The notes beneath the pieces were generated by a model that saw nothing but the letters and a program-made list of their open reading frames with translations, was not told where the DNA came from and did no database searches. The position numbers were made by a program, and so were the translations under genes. A DNA stretch of 64,000 nucleotides, taken from Pocillopora verrucosa. Taxonomy: Eukaryota > Cnidaria > Anthozoa > Scleractinia > Pocilloporidae. How positions within the stretch are numbered: position 1 is the first letter of the stretch; every line of letters starts with the position of its first letter. The stretch lies in assembly GCF_036669915.1 (NCBI RefSeq), contig NC_089314.1:5305667-5369666 (forward strand), in the 5' to 3' direction. Shown here piece after piece: positions 61,301-64,000 of the stretch.

Positions 61301-63915
61301 TTGGGAGAATCATACTCAGTTGTGATTATTTTTATATAAAAAGGGCAAAGATTACAAAAATGAAACACACTTCTTGAGCAGTGACTTTCTCAAGAATACA
61401 AAAGGTACCATAACAGTTTGTTTTCACTGCATTTCCCTGAATTTAAAGTAAAATGTGTAAATTTAAAATTTAAATTTTGTTTGGTTCCTAAGAGGATGAT
61501 TAACATAAGAATGAAAAATACCAACTAGGTAGCACTACCAAAAACAGTCACTACTATTTCATGCACTTTAGGCAGTTTAAATGTTCTCATTCCAAAGTTC
61601 CACAAAGGAATTTCCCAGTTCTCTATGCCAACTTGTACCTTAACAAAGAAAGCATCCAGCCGCATAAGGTAAGGGTTCTTTACACTGCTGAAGTGAACAG
61701 CATTTTTCTTCAGAGTTTCTATGTCCCCCACTTCTCTGTCAACACTAAGCTCCTACCAAATAAAGACATGTGATTAGTTTCCAGTCAAAACCCAAAGAGA
61801 AGTTGGGATTTATTCATCTGAGCCTTTGCCGTAACCAAGAACTGTGAATGATAATTGAGGAGCAATCCTTTCCATCTATATGAGTGCAAATTACCTTTAA
61901 TATACATGGTCTTCCAGCAAATTCTGTCTTGATCACAGAGCACTTATCATGACTAACAGATGGTACACAATCATGATGTGGATAATGTTCTAACTCTCTT
62001 CCTGGTTTTACCAGTCCATTAGAAGCCTGATAATTTAAAAAAAGACTCAATCAAATCAATCATCAGTCTCAACTTTCAAAATTTTACTTTTTGCAACAAA
62101 CTCAAAACAAAATCAGTCTGCATTTTCAGGGTTAGGTTTAGTTGGAAACTCTTTAGTGTATTGTATCACTGTGTTCATCCATGACATTTGAACATTTGTA
62201 GATGAAGATCAAAACCAATGTGCCCAATGTCACAAGAGAGATGTGAATTGTTTCACAAGATTCAAAACAAAAAATTCTGTGATTTGCGATTGATATGGAG
62301 GATTTCAGTCCATTTGGTTTTTTCTTCCCCTCTTGTAAATGGCATTGTAATTCCTAGTTTCATGCAATAAAACTGTAAGTCAGTGGTTCTAAATCTCAAA
62401 GTTAGCTTTTTATTTAGGGGCACAGCTATTGGTTAATTTTTGTTAAAAATGCTATTGCATTTTATGATTATTATAATAAAAAACCAAAGAATCTCACTTA
62501 TCACAAACTAATACAAAAGAGCTCTCAAATATTGGTCTTATATTTGACAAAATATACCTCATATGATTGCAGTTTCCACTGTTGATTGCAAATAAAGTAT
62601 GATTCAATTGAAAAAAATTAACACTAGTTACCAGATATTCTGATATTCCCAGTTCAGGATGAGCAATTGGGAGTTCAGGAAAGTGGTGTAAAGCAGCCTT
62701 GGCTACATCAGCCTGTCAGGAAGAAAAAAATTACTGCATTAGTCTCTTACTCATTACTTGTAACACTTTCACCCTCAATGAACTATTTTTTTCTTACACT
62801 AAGTCAACTTGAATCAAACATCAATGTCATGAGAACAAAGGAAAACATTCTTATTGTCAGTAAAATTTGAGAGAAAGATTCATTTTTTTACTCATTGACC
62901 AAACTATAGTTGAAAATATTATGATAAGGAGCTCTAAAATGGTAAGCCTATGAAAGGGAAACTGCTGTTAAACCACTAAGGGACATATGCACCACTATGT
63001 AAATTAGTTACACAATCATTAACTTCATGCAGTATTAAGATGCACAGAGCAATACGGCAAAATCACCATTCATTTATAGTTTTTTACAGTAGCCAATAAT
63101 CATAAGTATTTCTTTTGTGTGTGAGTGTGCATGCTTGTGTATTTATCTGAGGGTGTGAGTGAGTGAATAAGTATGTGTGCCTCACTGATCTAGTTAATTG
63201 ATTGTATTTCTATGTAAAATATAAGAACTTGGGAAATCCTATTCTGACAAGCCCTTATGTTTTGTTTTTTTGGATATCCTGCACCCTTATTTATTTAGTT
63301 TACTTCTGTATTTAACTTCATAACCATGTAAATGGTGGGTTAAATAAAGATTGTCTCCTGTCTCAGAAGTGTATTATACAACCCTGACTACACCAATTTT
63401 TTATTGCTCTTAGACTGTAAATGCTGTCCATTAATTCTCTGCAAGTTTATGTACAAAGAGACAACCCTACATCCTCATGTCCCTCCCATTATCCTGATTA
63501 TCAATGTGTTAGAGACTTGAATAATTATGCCTTAGCAAGTCAGAGCCTGGTTGCAAAAGAATGTAATGGTAATCACTGCAGTAGCCCATAGGTGACTTTT
63601 GACAACTTGGCCATAAAATACTTCCCCCTAATTCTATGTGTAATAGACTAAAAAAGCAACTTTATTAACCTTGAAGGACATTCTGGTAGAAATCCATAGA
63701 AACAAGGAGTTTTTCAATATCCTGCATACTTACCAAAAAATTACTTTCATCCTCAAAACTTTGGTGAAGTTTTAAATAAATTTCAGAAATGTCTTTTTCC
63801 ACCTACGAAGAAACGTCATCAGCCATGAATACACAGTCTAAGAGTTGTACAATTCTACAAAAAATCCAATCATAACTACCTTTTGGAGATCTTCAGAAGT
63901 TTCTGGCTCATCTCC
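58380..63915 (-). CDS. STK31: STK31-like pseudokinase, 3' part of the gene
   Basis: Nine exons on the minus strand, all in phase 0: 63915-63880, 63802-63734, 62712-62632, 62026-61895, 61752-61639, 60876-60799, 60375-60220, 58988-58938, 58487-58380 (stop). The gene continues past the right edge. The region before the kinase (HHFPELPIAHPELGISEYL) and the kinase segments follow STK31, a Tudor-kinase protein of animal germ cells. Kinase landmarks are changed. The catalytic loop reads HGCIHLQS instead of HRD....N, and the DFG site reads DFY. The ATP-lysine site RPCILK is kept. I found no exon for the activation segment and the APE/helix F region between 60220 and 58988, although flanking phases agree. 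The last exon gives the usual C-lobe end (RLTAQQTLQHAYF). It is likely a pseudokinase scaffold. Confidence 0.75.
63112..63182. repeat. TG-rich simple sequence
   Basis: Degenerate GTGTGTGAGTG and GTGAGTGAGTG runs within an intron of the STK31-like gene. A similar TGTG tract sits at 1925-1970. Confidence 0.5.
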
Positions 63916-64000
63916 CTACACACCAAACAAACAATTCAATCCAAAATCTGCTCATTAATAACACTTCAATGAATTATTTCTCAGCACCTATGCATTAAAT

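Noticed and set aside
1..64000. CRISPR arrays, bacterial operons, rRNA or tRNA genes
   Set aside because: No regularly spaced direct repeats, no prokaryotic gene layout and no RNA gene that I could recognise by eye. A covariance-model search was not possible.

Overview
This window is animal nuclear DNA, most likely from an anthozoan cnidarian and probably a stony coral. The genes are split by GT-AG introns, there are no operons, and AT-rich intergenic DNA is packed with short terminal-inverted-repeat elements. The gene content (Death-domain NLRs, expanded Death-domain proteins, a TMEM199 homologue, SLC22 carriers, an STK31-like kinase) fits that placement. The species call is inference. Exon boundaries below were joined by hand and checked for splice sites and phase.

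Layout. (1) 0.7-5.8 kb, + strand: an NLR-type gene with two tandemly duplicated linker exons, a Death-domain exon and one long NACHT-LRR exon, which carries two frame breaks. (2) 7.6-16.0 kb, - strand: a complete six-exon TMEM199 gene (204 aa). Its third intron holds a 4.57-kb Ty3/gypsy element with apparently identical 166-bp LTRs and an intact 1300-codon gag-pol. (3) 16.1-20.2 kb, + strand: divergently transcribed from TMEM199 across 152 bp, a four-exon gene encoding three Death domains (359 aa). (4) 20.7-24.8 kb: a decayed second copy of the TMEM199/Death-domain pair. (5) 25.2-39.3 kb and 40.05-50.8 kb: a large segmental duplication. Each copy holds one intact nine-exon SLC22-type transporter gene (516 aa, - strand) lying beside relics of the Death-domain gene. 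(6) 51.7-53.2 kb: a foldback element and a TA-flanked MITE. (7) 53.3-56.7 kb, + strand: a four-exon gene fusing a degenerate trypsin-like domain to a C-terminal Death domain. (8) 58.4-63.9 kb, - strand: the 3' part of an STK31-like pseudokinase gene that runs off the right edge.

The most interesting pattern is the grouping of three different Death-domain architectures: a candidate sensor (DD-NACHT-LRR), a candidate adaptor (DD-DD-DD) and a candidate effector (protease-like-DD). By eye, the sensor's Death domain resembles adaptor domains 1 and 2, while the protease-like protein's Death domain resembles adaptor domain 3. The adaptor could therefore bridge the other two. This is a hypothesis from sequence likeness and linkage only. 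The rest of the window is a record of repeated local duplication, decay and transposon insertion.
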